Shown piece after piece: positions 4,863 to 6,362 of a stretch of 6,362 bases of DNA. The stretch is from an uncultured Thermoproteales archaeon. Its GTDB lineage: Archaea; Thermoproteota; Thermoprotei; Thermoproteales; Thermoproteaceae. The notes under the pieces were generated by a model, which was not told the origin of the DNA, searched no databases, and saw only the letters and a program-made list of their open reading frames with translations. Where the stretch lies: contig CAMLLK010000063.1 in assembly GCA_946480885.1 (NCBI GenBank), forward strand, positions 1 through 6,362, read 5' to 3'. How positions within the stretch are numbered: position 1 is the stretch's first letter; every line of letters starts with the position of its first letter. Both the position numbers and the translations under genes were made by a program.

Positions 4863-6350
4863 CACTGTCTCATGTATACATACGTCGTGTATAGCTTAGG
4901 AGAGCCGCCGTAGGGCCCGGGGTCGCCCCTAACTATTTTATTTATAGGAGACCCCCTCAAATCTTTACCCACCCCCACGTAGAGGACTACGCCTCTCGGC
5001 ACAGATGAGTCTGCCACTGCGTTTAGTACTACAGAGCCCCACTCGTTGTATATCTCTACACAGCCGCCTACGTAGTCTCCTGGGTTTATATGAACCACTG
5101 GCTTTGGCTCGCCGTATATATCTCTAAACTGGCTATTAGTGTAGCGCGGGTCCGCCGTGAAGGTAAGGACGTATCGATCTCTCGGCGGCGGTCTGTAATG
5201 AGGCAGGGGGGGCAGCCCCCTCTCCTCTGCGGCGCCGCTGTAGAACTCCACTTTGCCGCTCTTCGTGGGGAAGCGGTAGTAGTCAGGAGGCTTTAACTCA
5301 ACGACGCCTTTTATTCTCAACTCGTCGACAGAGACGCCCGTGTCTTTAATTGCGTTGTCGACCGCTGCCCACGGGTCTTCTACAAATAGGGGGTGGTTTT
5401 CCAGTCTCAATAACTTAGCCAATTTTCTCACTACCCAGACTTCGTCTCTAGCCTCGCCCATTGGCGAAAAGACAGGTCTATTGTAGACTAAGTAGTTATG
5501 CCAGTAGCTATATACTACATCTTCTTTTTCTAAATACGTCGGCGCCGGCAGTACTATGTGGGCCGACTCGGCGGTCTCGTCGAAAAAGGGGCTGTGTACG
5601 ACAAGCGTTGAGTCGCCCCTAGCCGCGGCCTCTGCTATTTTGTCTCCCTGTGGCAGCGTCAACACGGGGTTTGCATTCCAGACATAGACTAGAGAGAACT
5701 CGGCGATTTTACGCCCAACTGCCCCCATAGACACCACTCTAGATGGCTGAGAGATATGTAGACCTCTTAGGTATTTAAAATCGATCCCCCAAGCCCCTGA
5801 GTTTGAGTAGAAAAAGCCGCCGGGGTCTCCGAGCACTGCGTGGAGTAGTGAAATAGCCCTCGCAGCGTCTCCGCCATTTTCTATACGGCTCAGCGCCAGT
5901 CCAATCACTGAGACAGGCCTCTCTGCGTAGAGCTCAACGAGTTTGTAAAAAGTCTCTCTATCAACCCCCGTCTCTTCCTCGACTAGACGTGGGGTAAATC
6001 TCTCTACGTAGTCTCTAAATTTTTCAAAACCCGCCGTGTGCCTTTCTATAAAGTCTCTGTTGTAGAGATCTCTATGTATAAGCTCTCTAGCCACCCCAAG
6101 GGCTAGCACTACGTCTGTGCCGGGGCGCACCAACACTGGGATGTCTACATTTTTCATAGTGGTGTTCCACACCACGTCGACGGCAGCCGTCTTTTTCCCA
6201 CTCCTCTTCGCCAGCACCCAGCCGTGGATAAAAGAGACAGAGGCGTCGAGTGCCCAGAAGACCACAGGCCTTTTGACAAGCTCAGAGGGCAGAGCGCCGT
6301 AGCTACGCCCCCAGTGTAGTTTTATAGCCTCGTGCCCCTCTGAGCTACAT
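4859..6350 (-). CDS. Molybdopterin (bis-MGD) oxidoreductase large subunit, N-terminus missing
   Basis: The frame is open from the stop at 4859 to the right edge. 496 codons are genomic, through the TGT at 6349; a GTG at 6265 is internal, because matching coding sequence continues upstream of it (SEGHEAIKLHWG, SELVKRPVVFW). This is the C-terminal two-thirds of a DMSO-reductase-family catalytic subunit (formate dehydrogenase, polysulfide and nitrate reductase relatives). Seen in order: VRPGTD with LALG and the FIERHTAGF segment (central domain), the NGGDAARAISLLHAVLGDPG element, WNANPVLTLP, PAPTYLEKED, and from about residue 393 the molybdopterin-dinucleotide-binding domain with INPGDYV and a late GGSPKLY. 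The N-terminal [4Fe-4S] domain and the Mo-ligand residue (Cys, Sec or Ser) are off the window, so the substrate cannot be called. The first MGD-binding region is unusual, with VDVVWN where VDPR is common. No partner subunit follows; the next gene is TatD-like. Confidence 0.88.
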
Positions 6351-6362
6351 AGATCGGAAGAG
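6351..6362. other. Probable Illumina adapter remnant at contig end
   Basis: The last 12 bases, AGATCGGAAGAG, are identical to the start of the common Illumina TruSeq adapter. Their position exactly at the terminus suggests that they were left by incomplete read trimming rather than being genomic. Confidence 0.85.

Noticed and set aside
5090..5296. Plus-strand open frame inside the molybdopterin oxidoreductase
   Set aside because: It is antisense to a well-supported coding region and has no recognisable domain.
6117..6302. Plus-strand open frame near the right edge
   Set aside because: It is antisense to the oxidoreductase frame, which continues to the contig end.
1..6362. CRISPR array, tRNA, rRNA, insertion sequence or defence system
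   Set aside because: I saw no spaced direct repeats, cloverleaf, transposase motif or defence-gene motif on either strand.

Overview
The window looks like a piece of a hyperthermophilic crenarchaeal genome of the Thermoproteales, most probably Pyrobaculum or a close relative. The signs are heavy AGA/AGG and ATA codon use, genes packed with 4-13 bp overlaps, TATA boxes sitting about 20-24 bp ahead of start codons that have no clear Shine-Dalgarno site (leaderless genes), and archaeal families such as the AbrB-PhoU regulator, PP1-arch phosphatase and a TatD-like hydrolase. The genus is inferred from style, not proven.

Layout, left to right. Positions 1-519 (minus) hold the first 173 codons of an AbrB/PhoU-type regulator that runs off the left edge. 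Its promoter overlaps the tail of a convincing, probably unannotated C/D box sRNA (about 543-597, minus), which begins right after the stop codon of a HAD phosphatase (598-1215, minus). That phosphatase is translationally coupled by an ATGA overlap to a three-cysteine, [3Fe-4S]-type ferredoxin (1212-1439, minus). Next comes an O6-methylguanine-DNA methyltransferase (1455-1904, minus), divergent from a MoaD/ThiS-like ubiquitin-fold protein (1930-2202, plus). MoaD is convergent with a three-helix membrane protein of unknown function (2199-2705, minus), which is divergent from dCTP deaminase (2789-3322, plus). Dcd is convergent with a PPP-family Ser/Thr phosphatase (3319-4143, minus), which forms an operon with an upstream TatD-like metal hydrolase (4131-4835, minus). 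The right part is the C-terminal 496 codons of a bis-MGD molybdopterin oxidoreductase (4859-6350, minus). The last 12 bases (6351-6362) match the start of the Illumina adapter and are probably not genomic.

Functional themes: DNA and nucleotide hygiene (Ogt, Dcd, perhaps TatD), molybdenum and redox biochemistry (MoaD-like protein, ferredoxin, molybdopterin oxidoreductase) and phosphate or phosphoprotein control (HAD and PPP phosphatases, PhoU-like regulator). These are neighbours rather than one evident pathway.

The least ordinary signals are non-coding or structural: the C/D box sRNA, and inverted repeats with 10-nt loops lying across both convergent gene junctions, one of which makes two opposite genes end in almost the same peptide. 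I see no new defence or mobile system, CRISPR array, tRNA or rRNA. No stretch over 300 bases lacks a gene.
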